This document shows, piece by piece, positions 1 through 8,323 of a DNA stretch of 64,000 nucleotides. Within the stretch, counting starts at the first letter, position 1, and each line of letters opens with the position of its first letter. The translations under genes and the position numbers were made by a program. The DNA comes from Sandaracinaceae bacterium (GTDB lineage: Bacteria > Myxococcota_A > Polyangia > Polyangiales > Sandaracinaceae). The notes under the pieces were generated by a model. That model worked only from the letters and a program-made list of their open reading frames with translations, searched no databases and was not told the origin of the DNA. The stretch covers positions 1-64,000 of the forward strand of contig JAVJQK010000110.1 in assembly GCA_040218145.1 (NCBI GenBank), in the 5' to 3' direction.

Positions 1-438
1 CGGAGCTGCAATCTCCGGCCCTCACCCTATGCGCGACGACGATCGTCTCCCGGCCCGTCGCGCGTGGCCCACTTTCCGGACGGAGCCCGGGCACCGGTGA
101 CGTCGGTGGGAATGGTCTCCATCGAGGCCGGTGGGGACACCCCCGTCTTCCGCGCCGCACGCGCCATCGCGTACCCGATCCCCGCGTGCAGCAGCGGCGT
201 GTGCGGCGTCAGTAGCAGTTTCCGGAACACGCAACGCGTGGTCAGCGAGTACGTCCTCGCGCCTGCATCTGCGGCGCCGTCATCGCTCGCTTCCACCGAC
301 GGGCACGCCGGCGAGACAAGCAAGCCTCGATCCCGATCACCCGCATGTGATTCCGCGGGCCTACGGCGACGGATCGGCGGGGGTTGGCGGGACGAGGGGT
401 GGCGGACGCCGGGCGACAGGGGGGGACCGGGACCCTGA
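1..438. other. no confident gene
   Basis: This stretch has open frames on both strands of about 70 to 124 codons, but none shows a recognisable domain, a convincing ribosome binding site or a coherent hydrophobicity pattern. It could hold the end of a gene outside the window or a decayed one. Base composition is slightly less GC-rich around 190-290 than nearby. Confidence 0.4.
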
Positions 439-476
439 GTCTCGCTGAGACGAGCGCCGGACGCTATGCTCCCACC

Positions 477-647
477 GTGGCCGACGCTGCGAAGTCAATC
501 TCCCGCGATGACGAGATCGATCGCCTGTGGAGAGACGAGATTCGTCGCCGAATCGAGGCGCTACGTTCGGGTGAGGCGAGTCTCATTGACGGCGACGAAG
601 CGCTCGCCGCGATTCGTGCGCGCATCGTCGAGCGTCAGAAGCGCTGA
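477..647 (+). CDS. orphan addiction-module antitoxin-like protein, short form
   Basis: A GTG start at 477 gives a 56-residue protein ending in the pattern of the unstable-antitoxin family (PF09720, putative addiction module component): DEIDRLWRDEIRRRIEALRS, then a short gap and DEALAAIRARI. Family members usually have about 20 more N-terminal residues (the LxLxPxERxxLA helix), and these are missing, so it may be truncated or its start may lie further upstream. No RelE/ParE-like toxin follows. The last 13 bp overlap the convergent nucleotidyltransferase gene. The family call rests on the C-terminal pattern; antitoxin activity is inference. Confidence 0.6.
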   Translation: MADAAKSISRDDEIDRLWRDEIRRRIEALRSGEASLIDGDEALAAIRARIVERQKR

Positions 648-1177
648 TGAGGCCGTATCGGTTCCTGACCGAGGCCCTCGCCGAAGTCGAGGAGGGAGTC
701 GATTTCTACCTCACGGAAGCCGACTTCGTCGATTTCAGGAGGCTCTGGCGGCCGCTCCGGCGGCTCGAGCGCCGCGTGGACTTCCTCCAGCGTCGGGTCG
801 TCGACCACGAGGAGCAGGTCCCCGTCGCTGGAGGCTGTCGCGGTGGCCTTCGCCTCCGAGCCGAAGATCACGGCGAGCACGATCCGGTCCGCGATGGGCG
901 CCAGGGCCCCCTCGACCTGGTGCCTGATCGCCATTGTCTTCACGAGACAGCGCAGCTCCTCGAACACAGGTGACAGCTTGTTTGCTCGATAGAGGCTTCT
1001 GCCACGATCGCGCCGGGCCTCGACGAGTCCTGCAGTCGACAACTTCCTGAGCTCTCGCTGTACCGATCCCGAGCCGGTGGACGCCAGCGCGATGATCTCG
1101 GAGACGGTGAGCTCCCGCTCGGGCTGACCGTAGAGCAGGGCTAGCACCCGCTGCTGCGTCGCGGCGAACAAACGCAT
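635..1177 (-). CDS. winged-helix/MNT-type nucleotidyltransferase domain protein
   Basis: The 180-residue protein begins with an ArsR/MarR-like winged helix (about residues 1-75; LTVSEIIALASTGSGSVQRE is the HTH). A minimal nucleotidyltransferase domain follows at about 90-130, with the active-site pattern FGSEAKA...SSDGDLLLV (GS plus D-x-D). The usual GSFARG is changed to GSEAKA, so activity is uncertain. Such HTH-NTase fusions resemble the antitoxin half of MNT/HEPN pairs, but no HEPN gene is adjacent. Two palindromes 33-64 bp upstream suggest autoregulation. The C-terminal 50 residues are Pro/Glu-rich and unassigned. Confidence 0.75.
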   Translation of the reverse strand: MRLFAATQQRVLALLYGQPERELTVSEIIALASTGSGSVQRELRKLSTAGLVEARRDRGRSLYRANKLSPVFEELRCLVKTMAIRHQVEGALAPIADRIVLAVIFGSEAKATATASSDGDLLLVVDDPTLEEVHAALEPPERPPEPPEIDEVGFREVEIDSLLDFGEGLGQEPIRPHQRF

Positions 1178-1209
1178 CTGCGATCGTTCCCGAGGCTGAA
1201 GTGCGTGTG

Positions 1210-1241
1210 CCCAGTATGGGTACAGTCTTGCCCATGTTGGG
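1210..1241 (-). promoter_or_regulatory. paired palindromic operator, CCCA-N3-TGGG twice
   Basis: CCCAGTATGGG (1210-1220) and CCCATGTTGGG (1231-1241) are two copies of the same palindrome. Both sit in a TGCCCA-N3-TGGGTA context, and their centres are exactly 21 bp apart, two helical turns. They lie just upstream of the HTH-nucleotidyltransferase start at 1177, as expected for an autoregulatory site bound by two dimers on one face of the DNA. The arrangement is seen directly; the binding protein is inferred. Confidence 0.65.
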
Positions 1242-1334
1242 TAGACGAGCCCTCATGGACGCGGACAACGCGTCAGGCGGCTCCGAGGGGAGCGGGAGAT
1301 CTCACTCGCCCGTCCGGGAACAGGGGGCAGCCGG

Positions 1335-2384
1335 TCAGGCCGCGGCGGGCTCGTTCGCCTGCTGCTCCGAGGCGCGCGTCTCGTGCGCGCCGGGCTCGAT
1401 GGGGCGGAGCCAGCCGCCGATTCGGCCGAGGTAGAGGCCGCCGACGCCGAGGAGCGCGAACACGGCGCCGACCGCGGCGAACGCGCCGTCGCCGTCCGTC
1501 ATCAACGCCGTGACGGCGAGCCAGGGGCCGAGCACGGTGAGCCCGCCGGAGAGCACGACCAGGGCTTCGGCCGTCAGCCAACAGAGCCAGGAGACGAGCA
1601 CGCGCAGGGCGTGGCCGGGGGCGCTGTCGCGCGGCCGCAGTCGGAGCGTCGGCACCCAGCGCTCGGGGTCGGGATTGCGGAGGCGAGGGAGCTGACGGAT
1701 CACGACGACGAACGCGGCCACCACGCCGACCGCCATCAAGCCGGCGTGCACGGCGAGGAGGCCGCGCGCCGCGTCGGCCACGAGCATGAGCGCGAGCGCG
1801 GTGACGACGCCGAAGGCCGACGCGGCGAGCAACGCGAGCGCGGCGAGGAGCCAGAGCGCGACGCCCAGCCAGCGCGCGACGGTCCGGACGCGACGCCAGC
1901 GGGTCTCGAAGGTCTCGCTCCGCTCAGTCCAGATCTGCTCGAGCCAGTCGCCGAGGAGGCTGCCCGTGTGCCCGAGCAGCCACACCGCGCCGAGGAAGAC
2001 GGAGGCGAGCTGCGCGAGCAGAGCCGACAGCGGCGCGATGGTCAGCCACCAGCCCGCGCTGTCCCCCGTGACGATGCCGAGCGCCACGCCGATCGACGCG
2101 AAGCCGGCCAGGGTGAACACGACGACGGCAGCGCTGAAGAGCAGCGGCCGCCCGAGCCAGTGCCCGCGCCGACGCAGGCGGTGTCCGCCGAGCGCGAGCG
2201 AGAGCCCGATCGCGTGGGCCAGGGTGCCGACCAGGATGGCGACGGAGGCCGAGGTGAGGGCGGCGGTCAGCGCGCTCCCCGCGAGCGCCGCCAGGGCGGG
2301 ACCGAAGAGGTAGAGGAGGGCGCCGACCAGCTCGGCCGCCCCGCTGCTGCAGATCGTCGGCAACACGGCGCCCGAGAGTCTCAC
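1335..2384 (-). CDS. polytopic membrane protein of unknown function
   Basis: The 349-residue protein starts at GTG 2384, 30 bp after the stop of the upstream gene. Most of its length consists of long hydrophobic segments rich in Ala, Leu, Val and Gly, enough for about nine or ten membrane spans, separated by short loops. One longer polar loop around residues 135-165 contains an EQIWTERSETFETRWRRVR stretch. No charged residues characteristic of a known transporter family were recognised. Inner-membrane location is inferred from hydrophobicity; function is unknown. Confidence 0.6.
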   Translation of the reverse strand: MRLSGAVLPTICSSGAAELVGALLYLFGPALAALAGSALTAALTSASVAILVGTLAHAIGLSLALGGHRLRRRGHWLGRPLLFSAAVVVFTLAGFASIGVALGIVTGDSAGWWLTIAPLSALLAQLASVFLGAVWLLGHTGSLLGDWLEQIWTERSETFETRWRRVRTVARWLGVALWLLAALALLAASAFGVVTALALMLVADAARGLLAVHAGLMAVGVVAAFVVVIRQLPRLRNPDPERWVPTLRLRPRDSAPGHALRVLVSWLCWLTAEALVVLSGGLTVLGPWLAVTALMTDGDGAFAAVGAVFALLGVGGLYLGRIGGWLRPIEPGAHETRASEQQANEPAAA

Positions 2385-2408
2385 ATCCCCGGCGAGGCGG
2401 TGGCGGGC

Positions 2409-2480
2409 GGCCGGCTACGCGAACACGTCCGCGAGTCGCTCCGCGGTCAGCACCCGCTCGGCCCAGCGATCCAGCTCGAC
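2409..2480. repeat. 72-bp direct repeat, copy 1
   Basis: This is identical base for base to 3053-3124, 644 bp away. It covers the last codons, stop and immediate downstream bases of the DUF4351 fragment gene. The identity includes third codon positions and a few bases past the stop, so it reflects recent duplication or gene conversion rather than protein constraint. Confidence 0.9.
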
Positions 2481-2966
2481 TTCCGAGGCGCTCTGGATAC
2501 GTCGCTCGGTCTCCAGACCCAGCTCGCCGAACTTCAGGCGCAGGACCTCCGAGAGGAGGTCGGCCCCGCACGCGAGGCGCCCCTCCGCGCGTCCGCGCTC
2601 GACGTGGGGGGTCACGAGACCCTGCTCGAACTTCGCGAGCTCTTCTCGCACTCGAGGGCTGAGGTAATGCATCACCTCTTGCACCAGGGTCTCCTCCACG
2701 GGGGAATCCATGCCCTCAGGGTCTCCGGTCGATGGCGCGGAGAGCGGCCCGATCTCCTCTCCGCCGCGGCCGTCGGTCGCCAGCCCTACAGCCCAGCGCT
2801 CGAGCTCGGCTCCCGAGGCGCTCGCAATTCGTCGCTCGATGCCTGCATCCAACTCCCCGACCTCGAGTCGCAGCCACGTCGTGAGGAGCTCCGCCGCGCG
2901 CTCGGCGCGACCCAGCGCTCGTCCCTCCGCCAGCTTCATGGCCGCGAGCATCTCCTCGATCTCCAT
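2415..2966 (-). pseudogene. partial duplicate of the Rpn nuclease C-terminus (two DUF4351 units, no nuclease domain)
   Basis: This 183-residue frame has two copies of the DUF4351-type C-terminal domain. The first is at about 1-60 (MEIEEMLAAMKLAEGRALGR... RRIASASGAELERWA); the second is at about 90-183 and ends in AERVLTAERLADVFA, the same last residues as the upstream nuclease. The PD-(D/E)XK nuclease part is absent. A GGGGGA ribosome binding site before ATG 2966 means a stand-alone C-terminal protein could be made. I treat it as a duplication remnant; a regulatory decoy of the nuclease is also possible. Confidence 0.65.
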
Positions 2967-3052
2967 GGTCTTCCCCCTGGCCGAGTGGCTCTGTCTCGGA
3001 GTCCTCCCGGTCGGCGCACTTCGCCGACGATGGGTCCGGACCCGTGGCGAGT

Positions 3053-3124
3053 GGCCGGCTACGCGAACACGTCCGCGAGTCGCTCCGCGGTCAGCACCCG
3101 CTCGGCCCAGCGATCCAGCTCGAC
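3053..3124. repeat. 72-bp direct repeat, copy 2
   Basis: This is identical to 2409-2480. It contains the final codons and TAG stop of the full-length Rpn-family gene. Confidence 0.9.
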
Positions 3125-4045
3125 CTCGTCGCCGCCCTGAACGCGGCGCTCGGTCTCGGCATCCAGGGCGCCGAATTTCAGTCGAAGGAGCTTCGTGAGG
3201 AGCTCGACTCGCCCCTCCTGACGCCCCAGGGCGTGTCCCTCCTCCTGCCTCTTGCGGCCGAGCATCTCTTCGAGCTCCATGACTTCCTCCCGTACCCGAG
3301 GGCTCAGATGTGTCCGGACCTGCGCGAGGAGGTCCTCACCCGGGCGGCTGATGAATCCAATATAGCCAATGAGGCTCGCCAACGCCTGGGCCGCGTCGTC
3401 GGCCGCGGCGACCTGGTCGAAGAGCCCCGAGAGGTCCGCTGCGGTCGAGACGAAGCCGCGATCGAAGGCGCTCCTCAACGCCCAGATGGCCAGGGTGGCG
3501 AACGCGGGCAGTCCCCGGGCCTTCAGCTCCGCCACGTCCAGCTGGCTGAGGTCGTCCAGCAGGTAGCAGAGCCGCGGCGTGAGCGAGCCGAGCTCCGACG
3601 CGAGGTGAGCGTTGATCGAGAGCGTCGCGCCGAGGTCCAGCGGCACCCTCCAGGGGCGCGCGCCGTGATAGACGACGATCGGGACGATCAGCGGCAGCTC
3701 GAGCCGGCCGTCGACGACTTCGCCGTGGGAGTGCCACAGGCGCACGAGGTACTCGGCGACGCGGTAGGGCATCCGCGGGTCGGGCGTGCTCTGGTGCTCC
3801 ACGAGCACGTGGAAGAGGACCCATCGGTCGGCCATGCGACCCGAGAAGACGAGGTCGCTCGAGAGCCCGCGCAGCTCGGGGCCGACGCTCTCCGACGGTC
3901 GCAGCTCGAGGGTCGACCAGTCGACCGCGCGGGTCAGCGCCTCGGGCAGGAGGGACCGGAGCAGCGCGCCGCCACGCTCGACGTCCCCGAAGACACGCTT
4001 GAAGAGCGCGTCGTGCGGGGAAGGGTGCGTGGCCTCCTCGTCCAT
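3059..4045 (-). CDS. Rpn-family PD-(D/E)XK nuclease with DUF4351
   Basis: The 328-residue protein (ATG 4045) starts with the hallmark THPSPHDALFKRVFGD of the Rpn/transposase_31 family (PF04754). Nuclease core residues are visible: D64 in SSDLVF, and E83/Q85 in FHVLVEHQS. The C-terminal 60 residues form DUF4351 (LLRLKFGALDAETERRV). E. coli Rpn proteins are DNA endonucleases that promote RecA-independent recombination; many homologues are accessory genes and some are linked to phage defence. The adjacent truncated copy shows active local rearrangement. The start was chosen because the family motif begins a few residues after the Met. Confidence 0.85.
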   Translation of the reverse strand: MDEEATHPSPHDALFKRVFGDVERGGALLRSLLPEALTRAVDWSTLELRPSESVGPELRGLSSDLVFSGRMADRWVLFHVLVEHQSTPDPRMPYRVAEYLVRLWHSHGEVVDGRLELPLIVPIVVYHGARPWRVPLDLGATLSINAHLASELGSLTPRLCYLLDDLSQLDVAELKARGLPAFATLAIWALRSAFDRGFVSTAADLSGLFDQVAAADDAAQALASLIGYIGFISRPGEDLLAQVRTHLSPRVREEVMELEEMLGRKRQEEGHALGRQEGRVELLTKLLRLKFGALDAETERRVQGGDEVELDRWAERVLTAERLADVFA

Positions 4046-4086
4046 CGATGACAACCTCGCACGCTTTGTGCGGCGCGTCAACGAGG

Positions 4087-5508
4087 CTATCTGATATCCG
4101 GGAGCTCTTCGTCGTCGTCGAGGCCGGCGAGCACGCGGGCGCGCTGGACCTTCGCGTCCCAGTCGAGGGTGCGCTCGAGCACGATCCGCTGCGCCTGGGG
4201 CGAGCCCGCGCCGTGCATGCACTCGATGCGGAAGGGCACCGCGCCCGCGCCGTAGGTCATGTACTCGACGAGCCGGAGCGCCTTGGCCCGCGCCTCGCTC
4301 CCGAAGGCGGGCGCGAGCAGCTCGGCGAGCTCCGGGTGGGTGCGGTCGGCGAGCGAGGGGAGGGTGCTGATGGCGCCGCCCGCGAGGTCCTCGGCCAGCC
4401 GGCCGATCTCGTACGGCAGGCGCGTGACGTTCTGCTTGCAGACGTTCGCGAGCACGGGGTCGACCTCCCAGATGCCGCTCGCGTGCGCGGTGCTCTTGGC
4501 GCTCGCCGCGAGGCCGACGCCGTGCACGGTCTCGGCGAGGTGCGCCATCTCGACGAGCTTGTCCCGGACGTGGCTCGCGCGCCGCACGCCGTGCTCGCGG
4601 GCGAGGAGATCGCTGGCCCCGATCAGGACGTCGAAGTTGCCCGGCTTGCAGCCGCCGTAGCTCGCGCGATGAAAGCCCGCGAAGCTCTCGACGAGCGTCG
4701 CGCACGCGGGAAGATCGCCGTCGAGGAAGACGCGCTCCTCCGGCACGAAGACGTCGTCGAAGATCACCACGCACTCCTGGCCGCCGAAGCGCGCGTTGCC
4801 GGCGTCGGGGCCGCCCTTGCGCCCGTCCGAGGGCTGGCGGCCGAGCACCATGCGCACGCCCTCGGCGTCGACGGGCATGGCGCAGGCGATCGCGAAGTCC
4901 TCCTCGCCCTCCCGCAGGGCCTGGCCGGGCATGAGCAAGATCTGATGCGCGTTCGCGGCGCCGGTCTGGTGCACCTTCGCGCCGCGGATCACGACGCCGC
5001 CGTCTCTCCGCCCGACGACGCGGACGTAGGCGTCGGGCTGCTCGGGCGGGCGCTTGCCGCGGTCGCCCTTCGGGTCGGTCATGGCGCCGTTGAGCATCTC
5101 GTCCCGACGCTGCACGCCCTCGAGCCACTTCACGAAGCGCGCGTGCTTCTCCTCGCTCGCCTCCCACGTCGCGATGAAGAGGGCGTTGATGCCGTCCATG
5201 CCGACGCAGCGCTGGAAGCAGGTGCCGGTCAGCCTCCCGAGGACGCGCTGGATCTCCACCTTCTTGATGAGGTCGTCGGGCGAGGTGAACAGGTGCGTGA
5301 AGCGGTTCACGGGCGCGTCGATGAGCTCGGAGTGCGCCGAGGCGAGGGCGGCGTGCGGGCCGTGCGCGACGGCGTAGGTGGCCGCGACGGCGTTGATGGC
5401 GGGGCGGACCTTGGGGTGGTCGACGGGATCGGGGATCCGCTCGCCGTCGACCCAGATCTCGAGCGTTCGCGCTCGGAGGCTCGCGATGTATTCGGCGGCG
5501 GTCTTCAT
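4087..5508 (-). CDS. abfD: 4-hydroxybutyryl-CoA dehydratase / vinylacetyl-CoA delta-isomerase-like enzyme
   Basis: The 473-residue protein belongs to the 4-hydroxyphenylacetate 3-hydroxylase fold family. It carries all four ligands of the unusual [4Fe-4S] cluster of AbfD: C97 and C101 in TCFQRCVGMD, then H280 and C287 in FHRASYGGC, with the same seven-residue H-to-C spacing as H292/C299 of the clostridial enzyme. AbfD dehydrates 4-hydroxybutyryl-CoA to crotonyl-CoA through a flavin radical. The N-terminal segment, with DGERIPDPVDHPKVRP, is also typical. No other 4-hydroxybutyrate pathway gene is nearby. Flavin and Fe-S content is inferred from the conserved residues. Confidence 0.85.
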   Translation of the reverse strand: MKTAAEYIASLRARTLEIWVDGERIPDPVDHPKVRPAINAVAATYAVAHGPHAALASAHSELIDAPVNRFTHLFTSPDDLIKKVEIQRVLGRLTGTCFQRCVGMDGINALFIATWEASEEKHARFVKWLEGVQRRDEMLNGAMTDPKGDRGKRPPEQPDAYVRVVGRRDGGVVIRGAKVHQTGAANAHQILLMPGQALREGEEDFAIACAMPVDAEGVRMVLGRQPSDGRKGGPDAGNARFGGQECVVIFDDVFVPEERVFLDGDLPACATLVESFAGFHRASYGGCKPGNFDVLIGASDLLAREHGVRRASHVRDKLVEMAHLAETVHGVGLAASAKSTAHASGIWEVDPVLANVCKQNVTRLPYEIGRLAEDLAGGAISTLPSLADRTHPELAELLAPAFGSEARAKALRLVEYMTYGAGAVPFRIECMHGAGSPQAQRIVLERTLDWDAKVQRARVLAGLDDDEELPDIR

Positions 5509-5536
5509 GGGGTCTCCGTACTCAGAATTGGCCGGT

Positions 5537-7543
5537 TCACGGCGAATACCAAACGGGCGAGGTCCACGCGCGCTCCTGCAGGGTGTGCGGGATCGCGGGG
5601 TCGCAGCACGCGGCGTGGGGCGAGTCCGCGGGGAGCGTCGCGCAGTCGAGGCCGAGCGCGTTGCACGCGTAGCGGCTCCAGCGACAGGTCGGGTTCTCCA
5701 GCACGCGCGCGTAGTAGAAGGCGGGCTGGGTGGGGTCGAAGTCGGGGTCGGTCCACACGTCGCAGAGGCTGTCGAAGCCGTCGCCGGTCGGGGCGCACGT
5801 CGCCTCGTCCACGCTCGCGCCGTTGTCGGGGTCGCCCGCTACCTCGTAGACGCGCTCGCGGGTCTCGCCGCCCTCGAGCCAGCCCTTGATGATCTGGACC
5901 CGCTGGAGCGGCGCCCCCATCGCGTCGCGCAGCGCGCTGACGAAGAAGGTGGGCGCGGCGCCGTCGGGCGCGGAGGACAGAGCGCCGCCCATGGGCACGC
6001 CCTCGTCGTAGCCGGTCTCGAGGGCGTCGGCGCGCTCGCAGAGGTCGGCGGGGTAGGCCCAGCCGGCGAAGAAGCGCACGACCAGGCGCGGGCCGCTCGT
6101 GGCGTAGGTCTCGCGGCGGCGCATGGCGTCGAAGAGCGCCTCGCGGCTGTTCTCCTCGGCCCAGATCACGGCGAGGCCGCCGGGGCTCGCGGTCCGGCCC
6201 CGCACGAGCGCGCCCTCGGGGACCTGGAGCTGATCGGCGGGCTCGTCCTCGTTCTCGCCCGCGTGGCCAGGCCAGCCGTCTTCACGCACGAGGCCGGCGG
6301 TGGAGACGTGGGTGTCGGTGCTGCCGATGAAGCCGAACCGGAACGGGTTGACGCCGACGCGCGCCTCCTCGGCCAGCCCGGTGCGCAGCGCGCCGCGCGC
6401 CAGGTCGCCGGGCCCGACGCAGCCGCCGAGGAAGCCGACGCCGCCGCCGTTGCAGACGCCGACGCAGTCGGGCGGGTCGTCCGCGGCGCCGGTGCAGAGG
6501 TTCGGGTGGAACATCTCGAAGCCGCACAGCTCGTCTTCGCTCGCGAGCGGGTCGTCGAGGCCGGGCACGCACTCGCTGGCGCCCTTGTGCTGGTAGATCT
6601 CGACGAGCGGCTCGAGGCGCGCTCGACGCGCGGCGTCCTCGGCGTCGTACGCGGCCCCATCTTCGGTCACGGGCACGAACATCTGGCCGCCACCCAGGTT
6701 GCCATTGTGCGGGATGCTCAGGAGATCGCAGGGCGTGCCCGTGTCGAGGCAGGTGGCGTCGAGCCGGGTCCAGAGCTCCCCCGCGGTGGGCGCGTCGAGG
6801 TAGCTCACGGGGACGCGCTGCACGCTCCGGCCGCGGAAGAGGATGTTGCGGTGCAGGTTCGTGCCGCCGGCGGAGCCGGTCCACTCGTAGCCGACGAAGG
6901 TCGTGAACTCGCAGTCGGCGCTCCGGTCCTGGAACTCCTCCGCCGCGGCCTGCATGTCCTCCCAGATGGCGATGTCCCGCGCCTCGCAGAGGCCCGGGTT
7001 GCCGCGGCAGACGCGCGCGGTGCGCCCGGGCATGAAGAGGAGGTTGGTCAGCTCGCCGTAGTCGGGGATGGCGCTGTCGCCGTCGCGGTAGGTGCGGCAG
7101 GTGGTGGAGTCGTAGCCGGGCGAGGTCGGGTCGGTGCAGATGTCGATCTCGCCGAAGAACTCGGCGTGGTCGGTCACGGCCGCGAAGTCGAGCGGCCGGT
7201 CGAGCTGCGCGGTGCGGGACGGCGCTCCCGCCGCGTCGTACGGGGGCAGCCCGATCGTCTCGCCGCGCGCGAAGCGGTAGGCGTCGCGGGGCCGCGTGCG
7301 CGTGCCGTAGGCGTTCGCGTCGAAGCTGACGGCGGTGTGCACGTGCAGGTCGCCGAAGTAGGCGTTGCGCAGCGGGTTTTGCTCTCTGCATGGCTCGCGC
7401 TCGTCCGAGCGCACGATCACCGCCGGGCCCGCGTCCACGCCGCCGTCCACGCCACTGTCCTGGGCCGCGTCCGCTCCCGCGTCGAGCTCGGTCGCGCCGT
7501 CGCATCCGAGGACGAGCAGCGACAGCCAGAGGGCGCGTCTCAC
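5537..7543 (-). CDS. DUF3604 (PHP-like) lipoprotein
   Basis: The 668-residue protein starts at GTG 7543, which overlaps the stop of the upstream isomerase gene as GTGA. VRRALWLSLLVLGC is a short lipoprotein signal with lipobox LVLGC, followed by a D/A/G-rich linker (ELDAGADAAQDSGVDGG). The rest matches DUF3604 (PF12228): YFGDLHVHTAVSFDANAYGT near residue 62, then FAAVTDHAEFFGE. The D-L-H-V-H-T and TDHAE motifs are the metal-ligand patterns of PHP-type phosphoesterases. It is expected on the outer membrane or periplasmic face; the substrate is unknown. Confidence 0.85.
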   Translation of the reverse strand: MRRALWLSLLVLGCDGATELDAGADAAQDSGVDGGVDAGPAVIVRSDEREPCREQNPLRNAYFGDLHVHTAVSFDANAYGTRTRPRDAYRFARGETIGLPPYDAAGAPSRTAQLDRPLDFAAVTDHAEFFGEIDICTDPTSPGYDSTTCRTYRDGDSAIPDYGELTNLLFMPGRTARVCRGNPGLCEARDIAIWEDMQAAAEEFQDRSADCEFTTFVGYEWTGSAGGTNLHRNILFRGRSVQRVPVSYLDAPTAGELWTRLDATCLDTGTPCDLLSIPHNGNLGGGQMFVPVTEDGAAYDAEDAARRARLEPLVEIYQHKGASECVPGLDDPLASEDELCGFEMFHPNLCTGAADDPPDCVGVCNGGGVGFLGGCVGPGDLARGALRTGLAEEARVGVNPFRFGFIGSTDTHVSTAGLVREDGWPGHAGENEDEPADQLQVPEGALVRGRTASPGGLAVIWAEENSREALFDAMRRRETYATSGPRLVVRFFAGWAYPADLCERADALETGYDEGVPMGGALSSAPDGAAPTFFVSALRDAMGAPLQRVQIIKGWLEGGETRERVYEVAGDPDNGASVDEATCAPTGDGFDSLCDVWTDPDFDPTQPAFYYARVLENPTCRWSRYACNALGLDCATLPADSPHAACCDPAIPHTLQERAWTSPVWYSP

Positions 7544-8304
7544 GCTTTCTTCTTGCGCGACAGGATGGCGGTGACGGCCGCGACGTTCTCCGGCGAGCCG
7601 TAGCGGGTGGCCAGCACGTCGTCCTCGGCGCGGCAGGCCTCGTCGAAGCTCGCCATCACGCCCACGTCGAGCAGCCGCTTGGCCTGCGCCACCGCGCCGG
7701 GCGGGTTGCCGGCCAGCTCGGTCGCGATCTTCAGCGCCTCCTCGCGCAGGGTCGCGGCGGGGAACAGGCGCGTGACCAGGCCCCAGTCGGCGGCGGTCTG
7801 CGCGTCGAGCGGCGTCGCGCGCAGCAGCAGCTCCTTCGCGCGCTGCAGGCCGATGAGCCGGGGCAATGTGTGCGAGCTGCCGTACTCCTGCACGAGCCCG
7901 ATCTTCACGAACGGCGTGGTGAAGGTGACGTGGTCCGCCGCGTAGACGAGGTCGAAGCTCGGCAGCATGGTCACGCCCATGCCGACGCAGTGCCCCTGGA
8001 GGATGGCCACCGTCGGCTTGGTGCACGCGCGCAGCGGCTCGTAGAGCCCCGCGACCTGCTTGACCGAGTCGGGGTCGAGCGAGGCGAAGTCGCGGAAGAT
8101 CGTGATGTCGGCGCCGCCGGTGAAGTAGTCGCCCTCGGCGGTGACCGCGATGACCCGCACCGCGTCGTCCGCCTCCGCCGCCTCGATCGCCGCCCAGAGC
8201 TGCTCCGCCTGGGTCACGTCGAACGCGTTCTTCTTCTCCGGCCGGCTCAGCGTCAGCAGCCGCACCCCGCTCAGGTCGTCGGTCTTCACCCGCGTCTCGG
8301 TCAT
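7540..8304 (-). CDS. enoyl-CoA hydratase/isomerase family protein, isomerase-like
   Basis: The 254-residue crotonase-fold protein (ATG 8304) has the N-terminal LTLSRPEKKNAFD and the oxyanion-hole segments FTGGADI and GHCVGMGV. Neither classical hydratase glutamate is present: the GGGCE position reads VGMGVT and QPEI reads TPFV. VQEYGSS instead resembles the segment carrying the catalytic Glu in delta3,delta2-enoyl-CoA isomerases. An isomerase acting on unsaturated acyl-CoAs is therefore more likely than a hydratase, by inference. Translation is probably coupled to the DUF3604 lipoprotein through the GTGA overlap, although no functional link is obvious. Confidence 0.85.
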   Translation of the reverse strand: MTETRVKTDDLSGVRLLTLSRPEKKNAFDVTQAEQLWAAIEAAEADDAVRVIAVTAEGDYFTGGADITIFRDFASLDPDSVKQVAGLYEPLRACTKPTVAILQGHCVGMGVTMLPSFDLVYAADHVTFTTPFVKIGLVQEYGSSHTLPRLIGLQRAKELLLRATPLDAQTAADWGLVTRLFPAATLREEALKIATELAGNPPGAVAQAKRLLDVGVMASFDEACRAEDDVLATRYGSPENVAAVTAILSRKKKA

Positions 8305-8323
8305 CGCGAGGAGCCTAGAGGAC

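Noticed and set aside
635-1177. Complete MNT/HEPN toxin-antitoxin module
   Set aside because: No HEPN gene with an Rx4-6H motif lies on either side.
1383-3140. 585-codon plus-strand open frame
   Set aside because: It is antisense to the membrane protein and DUF4351 genes and has a low-complexity Arg/Glu/Ala composition; it is an artefact of high GC.
3059-5167. 702-codon minus-strand frame running from the Rpn gene into the AbfD gene
   Set aside because: The upstream 370 codons are Arg/Ala shadow sequence of abfD in another frame; the Rpn family motif starts just after Met 4045.
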